DNA of 64,000 nt. Origin: Mycobacterium numidiamassiliense (lineage in GTDB: Bacteria > Actinomycetota > Actinomycetes > Mycobacteriales > Mycobacteriaceae). Position 1 is the stretch's first letter. Each line of letters begins with the position of its first letter. Positions 28,172-36,454 of this stretch are shown piece by piece. The position numbers and the translations under genes were made by a program. The notes beneath the pieces were generated by a model. It ran no database searches. It worked only from the letters and a program-made list of their open reading frames with translations, and was not told the DNA's origin. Location: contig NZ_FUEZ01000003.1 in NCBI RefSeq assembly GCF_900157365.1, positions 868,001-932,000 of the forward strand. Direction: 5' to 3'.

Positions 28172-29623
28172 ATGGTGGTACCGCGGGAGCGGGCGGGAGG
28201 TATCTCGCGGCAGGCGTTCTTGCGCGCCGCCGCGGGCGCGTTGGCCACCGGGGCAGTGTTCGGGACGGGGCGCGCCGCCGCCGATCCGCCTGCCTCGGGC
28301 TGGGGCGGACTTTCCACCGCCATCAGCGGGCAGGTGATACTGCCGGACAACGGGCAGTTCGGGGCGGCCAAGCAGGTCTTCAACACCAACTACAACGGCT
28401 CGACGCCGGCGGCGATCGTCACTCCGACGTCGGCGGCCGACGTGCAAAAGGCGATGGCCTTCGCCGCCGCGCACAACCTCAAGGTCGCTCCGCGCAGTGG
28501 GGGGCACTCCTATATAGGTGGGTCCACGGCGAACGGAACCATGGTCATCGACCTCCGTCAGTTGCCCGGGGGCGTCACATACGACGCCGCCAGCGGACAG
28601 GTCACGGTCACGCCCGCGACCCCTTTGTATGCGATACATCAGGAGCTGGCGGCGGCCGGCCGTGGCATCCCGACCGGAACCTGCCCGTCGGTCGGGGCCG
28701 CAGGCCACGCGCTGGGCGGCGGGTTGGGCGCCCAGTCGCGGCATGCGGGCCTGCTCTGCGACCAACTGACGTCGGCGCAGGTGGTGCTACCCAACGGCCA
28801 GGCGGTCACCGCGTCCGCCGCCAACAACCCCGACCTGTTCTGGGGGCTGCGCGGTGGCGGTGGCGGCAACTTCGGGGTGACCACCTCGCTGACCTTTGCG
28901 ACGTTTCCGACCCATGACGTCGACGTGGTGAACCTCAACTACCCGCAGCAGGCCTTCGCGCAGGTCTTGATGGGTTGGCAGAACTGGCTGCGCACCGCCG
29001 ACCGCAACAGCTGGGCGCTCGCGGACAGCACGACCGAACCGATGGGAACACACTGCCGCATCATGGCGACCTGCCCGGCCGGGTCGGGCGGCAGCGTGGC
29101 GAACGCCATCACGTCGGCCGTCGGGATGCAACCCAGCGGAACCGACAGCCACACGATGAACTATCTGGACCTGGTGCGGTACCTGGCCGTCAACAATCTC
29201 AATCCGTCGCCGCTCGGATATGTCGGCGGATCGGATGTCTTCGGAACCTTCAACGCGGGCGCGGCTCAGGGCATCGCGGCGGCGGTCAACGCTTTTCCTC
29301 GCGGCGCGGGTCGCATGCTGGCGATCATGCACGCCATGGACGGCGCGCTTGCCACTGTGGCACCGGGGGCCACCGCCTTTCCGTGGCGCCGGCAGTCCGC
29401 GCTGGTGCAGTGGTACGTCGAAACGGGCGATGTGGGCGCGGCGACCACCTGGCTCGCCAGCGCTCACCAAGCGGTGCAACCGTATTCGGTTGGTGGTTAC
29501 GTGAACTACATCGAGGCGAACCAACCGGCGTCGCGGTACTTCGGACCGAACCTGTCCCGGCTGACCGCGGTCCGGCAAAAGTACGACCCGGGCCGAATCA
29601 TGTTCTCCGGCTTGAACTTTTGA
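28172..29623 (+). CDS. Probable exported BBE-family FAD-linked oxidase (Rv0063-like)
   Basis: 483 aa. N-terminal signal-like region: ISRQAFLRAAAGALATGAVF then AAADPP. It resembles a Tat signal (S-R-x-x-F-L) but has Gln in place of the second Arg. Both covalent FAD anchors are present: His112 in RSGGHSY and Cys171 in TGTCPSVGAAGHALGG, so FAD should be bicovalent. C-terminal BBE motif YDPGRIMFSGLNF. It strongly resembles M. tuberculosis Rv0063 as I recall that sequence. Likely an oxidase of a carbohydrate or alcohol acting outside the membrane. No clear ribosome-binding site precedes the ATG, so the start is not firm. Confidence 0.82.
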   Translation: MVVPRERAGGISRQAFLRAAAGALATGAVFGTGRAAADPPASGWGGLSTAISGQVILPDNGQFGAAKQVFNTNYNGSTPAAIVTPTSAADVQKAMAFAAAHNLKVAPRSGGHSYIGGSTANGTMVIDLRQLPGGVTYDAASGQVTVTPATPLYAIHQELAAAGRGIPTGTCPSVGAAGHALGGGLGAQSRHAGLLCDQLTSAQVVLPNGQAVTASAANNPDLFWGLRGGGGGNFGVTTSLTFATFPTHDVDVVNLNYPQQAFAQVLMGWQNWLRTADRNSWALADSTTEPMGTHCRIMATCPAGSGGSVANAITSAVGMQPSGTDSHTMNYLDLVRYLAVNNLNPSPLGYVGGSDVFGTFNAGAAQGIAAAVNAFPRGAGRMLAIMHAMDGALATVAPGATAFPWRRQSALVQWYVETGDVGAATTWLASAHQAVQPYSVGGYVNYIEANQPASRYFGPNLSRLTAVRQKYDPGRIMFSGLNF

Positions 29624-29641
29624 CGCCGACCGCCGCCGCGC

Positions 29642-30679
29642 TCAGCTGCTGTTTCGGTACCACGCGATGATGTAGAGGACCAGCGCGGCGGCCAGCCCGA
29701 TCAGCACCCAGATCACCACGGCCTGGTCGATCCACGAACCGGGTGGCGGGGCGCCGGGAAGGATATTTCGCAGCGGCACGACGGCGAACAGCATCGCGGC
29801 ATACCAGGTGGCAAACGGCGGCAGGAACTGCCTGCGGCCCGTCAGCATCTGAATGGCCACGAACAACGCCAACGTCGGCAGCGTAATCAGGACCAGGCAG
29901 ATGCCGAGGTCGAAGACCAGCGGACCCCTGGCCCGGTGCAGGGTGATGATGACGTTGTCGGGACGATCGGGGTCGTTCTTGTTGCGGGCAACCCGAGTGA
30001 GCTCGACGTCCCAGCCTTCCAGCGACCCAGTCACTTCCACCCGGCCGAATGTGTATTGACGGTTATCGCCCGACCCAACAAGGACGTCCGCCTGAATCAG
30101 GTCGGTCGTGTAGGAGTCGAACGGCCAGTCGCCCGGGTCGCCGTGGGCTTCGATGGTGGTCGACACCTGCGCAGGCAACTTCCCCACCGGGTATTGCAGA
30201 TCTCCCAGGTCGTTCTGCGGGAAGAACCGCACCGACGTGTCGGTGCTCAACACGTTGAGCCGTTTGTTGAGCAGCGAGTCGTCGGGCATCACCAGCACCT
30301 TCACATCGAGGCGATTCGCCACGGTGTGAAGCTGCTCGAGGCGCACCAACACCACGGTGCCGTCGGCGGTGCTCAATTCGGGTTCGGGCATGCGCGGCTC
30401 GCTGGCCAGCAGGTGATAGCCGAGCAGCGACAGGCAGTAGGCCATGACGACGCCGAGCACGATGCAGACATCGAGCACGACGTGTCGTCGACGCTTCGGC
30501 TTACCCTGCGGCTCGGGTTCCGGCGGAGCCGGTGGCAAACCGGGCGGGGCCGCCGTGGGCGGATCCGCCGGCGCCCCCAGCGCCCCGGCAAGGTCCAATT
30601 CGGGACCCGTCTCGGCAGGCACATATGCCCCCGACGTGGCCAGGTCCCGGTGCAGCGTCACGGAGCCAGATGCTAGCAA
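29642..30679 (-). CDS. DUF4436 membrane protein (paralogue 1)
   Basis: 345 aa. Layout: Pro-rich cytoplasmic N-terminus (~residues 40-65), one helix near 70-92 (VCIVLGVVMAYCLSLLGYHL), an external domain of about 140 residues containing HGDPGDWPFDSYTTD, then three C-terminal helices with the conserved loop RNILPGAPPPGSWIDQAVV. Function unknown. One of four paralogues within 7 kb. In M. tuberculosis a single membrane protein (Rv0713) lies between rplN and the formylglycine-generating enzyme. The start is uncertain because the N-terminus is low-complexity. Confidence 0.82.
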   Translation of the reverse strand: MLASGSVTLHRDLATSGAYVPAETGPELDLAGALGAPADPPTAAPPGLPPAPPEPEPQGKPKRRRHVVLDVCIVLGVVMAYCLSLLGYHLLASEPRMPEPELSTADGTVVLVRLEQLHTVANRLDVKVLVMPDDSLLNKRLNVLSTDTSVRFFPQNDLGDLQYPVGKLPAQVSTTIEAHGDPGDWPFDSYTTDLIQADVLVGSGDNRQYTFGRVEVTGSLEGWDVELTRVARNKNDPDRPDNVIITLHRARGPLVFDLGICLVLITLPTLALFVAIQMLTGRRQFLPPFATWYAAMLFAVVPLRNILPGAPPPGSWIDQAVVIWVLIGLAAALVLYIIAWYRNSS

Positions 30680-30757
30680 CGGCGGAGTTTGCTGACCTGG
30701 GATAAAACAGCACCGCTACGCGGTGTTAACACGGCGATGACATCGCTGCCGCGAAAG

Positions 30758-31753
30758 TCAGTCTCCTTGCCGGATCCAGGAGATGATGTACAAAGTCATG
30801 GCCGTCCCGAGCCCGATCAGCACCCACTGGACGACGGCTTGGTCGATCCATGAGCCCGGCGGCGGTGAACCGGGCAGGAAATTTCGCAGCGGGACGACGG
30901 CAAACAGCATCGCGGCATACCAGGTTCCGAACGGGGGCACGAACTTCCTCCGGCCCAGCACCATCGGAATGGCCACCAGCAGCGCCAAAGTCGGCAAGGC
31001 GATGAGGACGATGATGATGGCGATGTCGAAGACCAGCGGACCCTTGGCTCGCTTCAGGGTGATGATTAGGCCGGCGTCGTCATCGCTCGCGGGCGCGGGT
31101 TCACCGGCGTCGGTAACGCGGGAGACGGCGACGTCCCAGCCTTCCATCGCTCCGGTCACCTCGACGCGGCCCGGGTACTTTCTGCGACCGTCGCCGGCTC
31201 CGATGAACGCATCGGCCGAGATTTTTTCGGTTTTGTACTGGTCGAATGGCCAGTTACCGGGGTCGCCGTGCGCCTCGATTTTGGTTTGGAGTTGCGCCGG
31301 CGCCTTTCCGATCGGGAATATCAGGTCGCCGAGGTCGCTGGTGGGATACAGGCGCACCGCCACGTCTTTGGCCAACACGTCGAAGCGGTTGTCGTATACC
31401 GAATCCGGCGGATAGACCAGCACATCCACTTGGAGGCGGTTTGCGGTGGTCTTCAGCTCATCGAGCCGCAGCTGAACGATCGTGTAGTTGCCCTTGCCTT
31501 CGCTCAAGTCCAGTGGCGGGAGTGGCCCCGCGGATCTCTGCAGGTAGTGGACGGCGAATAGGGACAGGGCGTAAGCGCCGGCCACCAAGATGACCACACC
31601 CAACGTGATCGAGATGCGTTTTCTGCGGCGGTTGAAAGCGGCCTGAAAGCGCCCGAAGCGTGTCGTGGGCCCCGGCTCCTCCGGGGGCGGCGGCGGCGGC
31701 TCTTCCTCCGGCGGCGGCGGAGGCGGTAGCTCCGAAGTGTCAGTGGTCATCAT
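30758..31753 (-). CDS. DUF4436 membrane protein (paralogue 2)
   Basis: 331 aa with a striking acidic polyproline N-terminus (ELPPPPPPEEEPPPPPPEEP). A basic stretch (RRRKR) follows, then the first helix near 50-72, the external domain with HGDPGNWPFDQYKTE, and the last three helices with RNFLPGSPPPGSWIDQAVV. The polyproline/Glu tail is cytoplasmic if the positive-inside rule holds. Lies immediately downstream of the formylglycine-generating enzyme with a 177-bp gap. Function unknown. Confidence 0.82.
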   Translation of the reverse strand: MMTTDTSELPPPPPPEEEPPPPPPEEPGPTTRFGRFQAAFNRRRKRISITLGVVILVAGAYALSLFAVHYLQRSAGPLPPLDLSEGKGNYTIVQLRLDELKTTANRLQVDVLVYPPDSVYDNRFDVLAKDVAVRLYPTSDLGDLIFPIGKAPAQLQTKIEAHGDPGNWPFDQYKTEKISADAFIGAGDGRRKYPGRVEVTGAMEGWDVAVSRVTDAGEPAPASDDDAGLIITLKRAKGPLVFDIAIIIVLIALPTLALLVAIPMVLGRRKFVPPFGTWYAAMLFAVVPLRNFLPGSPPPGSWIDQAVVQWVLIGLGTAMTLYIISWIRQGD

Positions 31754-31930
31754 CCGCTTTCGCGGGACCGCAGGGGGAACCGAGCTTGTCGAAGCGCCAC
31801 GGGGTCAGATGTTAGCGAACACCGGGTGCCGCGACCCCCGTCGAGGGACTTCCGTCACTTGCTGGTCAGGCGGCGTTCACGCAGGACGCCTGTTCCGCGT
31901 CCATACCGACCAGCAAGCGTCGTCGCATGG

Positions 31931-32824
31931 CTAATCCGGCTCCCGACTCGCCACGCAACGAAACCCGATGTGGGTAGTCGCGCTGTCCTGCGATTGGGGC
32001 GAACGCGCGGCCGGACGGTAGCGGTGGCAGTACTCCGGGGCGCACAAGTGCGAACCGCCCTTCAACGCCTGTCTGACGGCGGGATCGGCGGGCCCCGACG
32101 GTGTGCAGCAGGCTTTCGGTGGCTGGTCGAGGCGGTGATGGGCGGAGAACTCGGTGGCGGTCCACTCCCACACGTTGCCGATCATGTCGAGCAGCCCGAA
32201 ACCGTTCGGCGGAAACGTCCCCACCGGCGACGTGCCCACCCAGCCGAGCGCGCCGTCGTTGCGGTACGGGAACCTGCCCTGCCACGTGTTGGCCATCAAC
32301 CGGCCGCCGGGTGCGACGTCGTCGCCCCAGGAATACGTCGTCGCGCTGCCGCCCCGGGCGGCATACTCCCATTCGGCCTCGGTCGGCAATCGCCGCCCGG
32401 CCCAGCGCGCGTAGGCCGCGGCGTCGGGATAGGCGACCTGCACGACGGGATGGTCACCCCTGTCCGCGACATCGCTGTCCGGCCCGAACGGATGACGCCA
32501 ACTCGCGCCGGGCACCCAACCCCACCACTGTCGCCAGTCACGCAGGTCGACCGGGCCCGGCGTCGGGCGAAAGACCAAAGCGCCGGCACGCAGATCACTG
32601 GGATCGACTCCCGGATACAGCGCAGGGTCAATCGGTTGCTCGGCGGTCGTGACATAGCCTGTGGCGGCAACGAATTCGGCGAACTGCGCGTTGGTCACCG
32701 GATGTCGTTCCACCGCAATACAACCCACGGCCACGGTGTGGACCGGCGCCTCTTCCGGGTAGAAGCTTGTCGAGCCCATCCGGAATGAGCCACTAGGCAG
32801 GTCAATCAGCTCAGTGAGCACCAC
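31931..32824 (-). CDS. Formylglycine-generating enzyme (sulfatase-modifying factor)
   Basis: 297-aa SUMF1-fold enzyme that converts the active-site Cys of type I sulfatases to formylglycine using O2 and copper. The N-terminus has GSFRMGSTSFYPEEAPVH, the middle RRLPTEAEWEYAARGG and NGFGLLDMIGNVWEWT, and the catalytic Cys pair is Cys261 and Cys266 in HLCAPEYCHRYRPAAR. The target is almost certainly the CSPTR sulfatase encoded at 36455-38806. Synteny counterpart Rv0712, whose product is the characterised M. tuberculosis enzyme. It sits between DUF4436 paralogues 2 and 3 on the same strand. Confidence 0.94.
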   Translation of the reverse strand: MVLTELIDLPSGSFRMGSTSFYPEEAPVHTVAVGCIAVERHPVTNAQFAEFVAATGYVTTAEQPIDPALYPGVDPSDLRAGALVFRPTPGPVDLRDWRQWWGWVPGASWRHPFGPDSDVADRGDHPVVQVAYPDAAAYARWAGRRLPTEAEWEYAARGGSATTYSWGDDVAPGGRLMANTWQGRFPYRNDGALGWVGTSPVGTFPPNGFGLLDMIGNVWEWTATEFSAHHRLDQPPKACCTPSGPADPAVRQALKGGSHLCAPEYCHRYRPAARSPQSQDSATTHIGFRCVASREPD

Positions 32825-32888
32825 TTCAGGGTATGACGCGCCCGCTGTCGGGAACCCGGTCGCCTTGACCCGACTTACCCGACGCGCG

Positions 32889-33788
32889 CTAATCCGATTT
32901 CTTGTACCACGCGCGCATGTACATCACCATCGCCGTGACGAGGGCGATCAGCACCCAGATCACCAGCGCTTGGTCGATCCAGGCACCCGGCGGTGGGGCC
33001 CCCGGCAGGAAGTTGCGGATGGGGATGACCGCGAACAGCAGGGCGGCGAACCACCCGCCGAACGGAGGCACCAACTTCCGCTTACCGGTCGCCATCGGAA
33101 TGACGACCGCCAACGCCAGGGCGGCCAGGGCGAAGAGGACCAGGCAGATTCCCAGATCGAAGATCAGCGGGGCCTTGGACCTGTGCAGAGTGATGATCAC
33201 GCTGTCGCCGCCGCCCGCCTCTTGACCGCCTTCGCCGACCCGCTGAACGCTGACGTCCCAGCCTTCCAATTTCCCGGCCACCTCGACGCGCGCGGGTTTG
33301 TATTTGCGGTCGTCGCCGGACCCGACGAGCACGTCGGCCGAGAGGGTGTCGGTCTTGTAGGAGTCGAAGGGCCAGATCTCGGGGTCACCGTGGGCGTCGA
33401 CCGTGGTGGCCACCTGTGCGGGCGACTTCCCCGCCGGATAGACCAAGTCCCCCAGGTCGTTCGGCGGATCCATACGCACCGCGGTGTCCTGTTTCAAGAC
33501 GTCCAGGCGCGAGTCCCACATCTCTTCCTTCGGGTACACCAGCACCTTCACCGCAAGACGATTGGCGACGGTCTTGAGCTCATCGAGGCGTATCAGCACA
33601 ACGGTGTCGTCGGCCGCGTTGAGATCCGGGGCCTTAAGGGGCGCCGCCGACTCGCCCAGCACATGAAAGCCGAACAACGACAAGCCGTAGACGACGATGA
33701 AAGCGACGAGAACGCCGATACCGACTAGCAAGCCTGATCGCTTTTTGGGCGGCGGGGCGGCGTGTGTAGGCGGGGTCTCAACCGTCAT
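32889..33788 (-). CDS. DUF4436 membrane protein (paralogue 3)
   Basis: 299 aa. Start at ATG 33788, which has GGAGGTT 6 nt upstream; the frame continues to 33839 without a better site. Short N-terminus, first helix near 20-42 (LLVGIGVLVAFIVVYGLSLF), external domain with HGDPEIWPFDSYKTD, C-terminal helices with RNFLPGAPPPGAWIDQ. Directly upstream of the formylglycine-generating enzyme (64 bp), so probably co-transcribed with it. Confidence 0.82.
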   Translation of the reverse strand: MTVETPPTHAAPPPKKRSGLLVGIGVLVAFIVVYGLSLFGFHVLGESAAPLKAPDLNAADDTVVLIRLDELKTVANRLAVKVLVYPKEEMWDSRLDVLKQDTAVRMDPPNDLGDLVYPAGKSPAQVATTVDAHGDPEIWPFDSYKTDTLSADVLVGSGDDRKYKPARVEVAGKLEGWDVSVQRVGEGGQEAGGGDSVIITLHRSKAPLIFDLGICLVLFALAALALAVVIPMATGKRKLVPPFGGWFAALLFAVIPIRNFLPGAPPPGAWIDQALVIWVLIALVTAMVMYMRAWYKKSD

Positions 33789-34231
33789 CGTGCAACCTCC
33801 GTCGCGGACAAGAAAGGCGGACGAGCATTCGCTGGGCAATTCCAGCTAATCGGAAACGCCACGAATTCAGATCGTAATGAACCCCTGCAGATCGTGCGGT
33901 GACATCAGCATTTCCGCAATCTTTGAGCCGATGCGACGGTACGAGTCAATTCCAGTTCATCTGATGTTTGTTTGCGCGCCTCCTCGGTAGCTGTAAATGT
34001 CGACATGTGGCGAAATCGGGGTGACTTGCGCCCCGACACCGACCTCACCGCCGACGCCGGACGCCATCATGGCCTTCGTGGCCGTGCACCCCTACATGCC
34101 CCATTGCTACGCCGCCGGAGAGTAAGTGCACCCCCGCATCGCCTGCCCGGGCTGAGCTGGCCGCCGCTGAGCACGACGATCACAAACGCCGCATCCTTCC
34201 ACCGTCTGTTGTTTTCGAGGAGGCAATTACC
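33789..34231. other. Intergenic region upstream of pstS and DUF4436 paralogue 3
   Basis: 443 bp without a convincing gene; the one open frame here is Arg/Pro-rich and has no ribosome-binding site. It is less GC-rich than its surroundings around 33850-34010. It should contain the divergent promoters of pstS (plus) and paralogue 3 (minus). GTTCATC at 33956-33962 could be half of a phosphate-regulator site, but I see no convincing second half. GAGGAGG before 34232 is the pstS ribosome-binding site. Confidence 0.4.
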
Positions 34232-35368
34232 GTGAAGCGCAATCGAGCTGCTGCCGCCATCAGCGTGCTGACAGCGGCCGCTCTGGTGCTATCGGGATGC
34301 AGCAAGCCACACACGACCCTGGCCTATGCCAGCGGATCGAGAGTGGACTGCGGCGGAAAGCAAGCCATCACCGCGAGCGGCTCGAGCGCCCAAGCCAACG
34401 CGATGACCGAGTTCATCGCCGCCTTCAACAAGGCGTGCAAGGGAAAACAATCCATCACCTACACCCCCAACGGTTCCGGCGCCGGAGTCAACGACTTCCT
34501 GGCCGGCAAGACCGATTTCGCCGGATCGGACATCCCGCTCACCGATGAGCAATACGCCGCCGCCAAGCAGCGATGCGGCGGAAACGACGCCTGGAATCTG
34601 CCCGTGGTCTTCGGGCCCATCGCCATCACCTACAACCTCAACGCCGTCGACAACCTGGTGCTCGACGCGGCGACGCTGGCCGGGATCTTCAACGGCAGCA
34701 TCACGCGCTGGGACGACCCGGCCATCACCGCGCTCAACGCATCGATGCCGCCGGAGAACATTCATGTGGTCTACCGCGAGGACCCGTCCGGCACCAGCGC
34801 AAACTTCCAGGCCTACTTGCAGGCCGCATCCGGCGGGGCATGGGACAAGGGCACCGGCAAGATCTTCGCCGGCGGCGTGGGCACGGGCGCTCACGGCAAC
34901 CAGGGAACCGCGGCCGAGGTGAAGAACACCGAGGGCGCGATCAGTTACAACGAATACTCATTCGCCTTGCAGCAGAACCTATTCGCCGCCCAGATCAAAA
35001 CGTCGGCAAGCCGTAAATCGTTGCGCCCGGTGCGCATTGGCGCCGACACGGTCGGCAAGACCATCAGCAACGCCAAGATCATCGGCAAGGGCAACGATCT
35101 CGTGCTCGACCTGTCCGGGTTCTACAACCCCAGCCAGCCCGACGTCTATCCCATTGTCATGGTCACCTACGAGATCGTCTGCTCGAAATACCCCAGCGCC
35201 GACGTCGGCCCGGCGGTAAAGGCGTTCCTTCAGGCAGCCGTCGGCCCAGGCCAGGCTGACCTCGACAAGCACGGCTACATCCCGTTGCCGCCGGACTTCC
35301 AGTCGCGAGTCTTCGGCGCCATCGACACCATGACCGCCACGCCGGGAACGAATGGGTTGACCGGCTAG
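34232..35368 (+). CDS. pstS: Phosphate-binding lipoprotein of the PstS family
   Basis: 378-aa ABC-transporter phosphate-binding lipoprotein. GTG start after GAGGAGG. The signal peptide ends in a lipobox LVLSGCSK (acylated Cys near residue 23). Phosphate-contact segments are [36 protein letters not shown] and [12 protein letters not shown]. It stands alone: no pstC, pstA or pstB beside it, so it must dock to a permease encoded elsewhere, as happens with the several PstS proteins of mycobacteria. It sits among DUF4436 genes and the sulfatase, suggesting a nutrient-scavenging setting. I cannot tell which of PstS1-3 it matches. Confidence 0.88.
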   Translation: MKRNRAAAAISVLTAAALVLSGCSKPHTTLAYASGSRVDCGGKQAITASGSSAQANAMTEFIAAFNKACKGKQSITYTPNGSGAGVNDFLAGKTDFAGSDIPLTDEQYAAAKQRCGGNDAWNLPVVFGPIAITYNLNAVDNLVLDAATLAGIFNGSITRWDDPAITALNASMPPENIHVVYREDPSGTSANFQAYLQAASGGAWDKGTGKIFAGGVGTGAHGNQGTAAEVKNTEGAISYNEYSFALQQNLFAAQIKTSASRKSLRPVRIGADTVGKTISNAKIIGKGNDLVLDLSGFYNPSQPDVYPIVMVTYEIVCSKYPSADVGPAVKAFLQAAVGPGQADLDKHGYIPLPPDFQSRVFGAIDTMTATPGTNGLTG

Positions 35369-35369
35369 G

Positions 35370-36296
35370 TTAGGTCTTTTTCGGCGATTTCCGATCCCGA
35401 TTTCGCCACCAGGCGTACACGAACAGGGCCATCGCTGTCACCAGCGCTATCAGCACCCACAGCACCACGGCCTGGTCGATCCACGAGCCAGGCGGCGGGG
35501 AGCCGGGCAGGATATTTCGCAGCGGGACGATGGCGAACACCATTGCGCCGTACCAGGTTATGAACGGCGGGACGAACGATGTCCTGCCCAACGCCATGGG
35601 AATGGCCACCCACAACGCCAGCGCGGGCAAGGCGACAAGGACCAGGATGATGCCGAGGTCGAAGATCAGCGGCCCCTTGGACCGGTGCAACGTGATGACC
35701 ACGTTGTCCAGAGAATCAGGGTTGGCATCCTCCGGGTCGTGGACCCGAGTGGCACTGGCGTCCCAGCCGTCCAACTTTCCCGTTATTTCGACACGCGCAA
35801 ACGTCTTTTCCTTGGACGGCCCGGACCCGGTGAACACATCGGCGGCGAGCACATCCGTCTTGTAGGAGTCGAACGGCCAGTTGCCCGGGTCACCACGTGC
35901 CTCGATGGTGGTGCTCACCTGCGCCGGCGCCTTTCCCACCGGGTACTGCAGGTCGCCCAGGTCGTTCTCGGGATACAACCGTACGGCCGCGTCGGTGGTC
36001 AGCACGCCGAAGTTCTTGTCGTACAGCGAATCCTTAGGGTATACAAGGACATTCACCGTCAGGCGGTTGGCGACGGTGTCCAGCTTCTCGATGTGGACCG
36101 ACACAACGCTGTCGTCGGCCTCGATTTTGCTGAAGTCCACGGCGGGCAGCGGGGGCGCCGACTTGGCCAGCAGATGCACGGCTATCAGGGACAAGACGTA
36201 GATGACGATGACGGCCACAATGACCCCGAAGGCAATCGCGATGCGTCGTCCTCGCGAATCGGGCGTCGGCGGCACTGGCGGAGCTTCGGTTGTCAT
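35370..36296 (-). CDS. DUF4436 membrane protein (paralogue 4)
   Basis: 308 aa: short Pro-rich start (EAPPVPPTPDSRGRR), first helix near 18-40 (IAFGVIVAVIVIYVLSLI), external domain with RGDPGNWPFDSYKTD, last helices with RNILPGSPPPGSWIDQAVV. The ATG has GGGAGGC upstream. Convergent with pstS and only 1 bp from its stop. It follows the sulfatase gene in the direction of transcription (158-bp gap). Confidence 0.82.
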   Translation of the reverse strand: MTTEAPPVPPTPDSRGRRIAIAFGVIVAVIVIYVLSLIAVHLLAKSAPPLPAVDFSKIEADDSVVSVHIEKLDTVANRLTVNVLVYPKDSLYDKNFGVLTTDAAVRLYPENDLGDLQYPVGKAPAQVSTTIEARGDPGNWPFDSYKTDVLAADVFTGSGPSKEKTFARVEITGKLDGWDASATRVHDPEDANPDSLDNVVITLHRSKGPLIFDLGIILVLVALPALALWVAIPMALGRTSFVPPFITWYGAMVFAIVPLRNILPGSPPPGSWIDQAVVLWVLIALVTAMALFVYAWWRNRDRKSPKKT

Positions 36297-36454
36297 GGGG
36301 CCTCCCCACCATCAGTAGAACCAACAATTCCTAGCCAACCCGAAACGCTAGCAGTTCGGTGCGGTTTTCCGGCGCCTATTGTCCGGCACAATATCTCCCC
36401 CGCGTCGGCCCGCGGCGCCGAAGCTACCGCGGGCCAGAGTTGCGTTCACAGAGC

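Noticed and set aside
33972..34235. Small Arg/Pro-rich open frame upstream of pstS
   Set aside because: No ribosome-binding site, no similarity, and it overlaps the pstS start; more likely promoter DNA.
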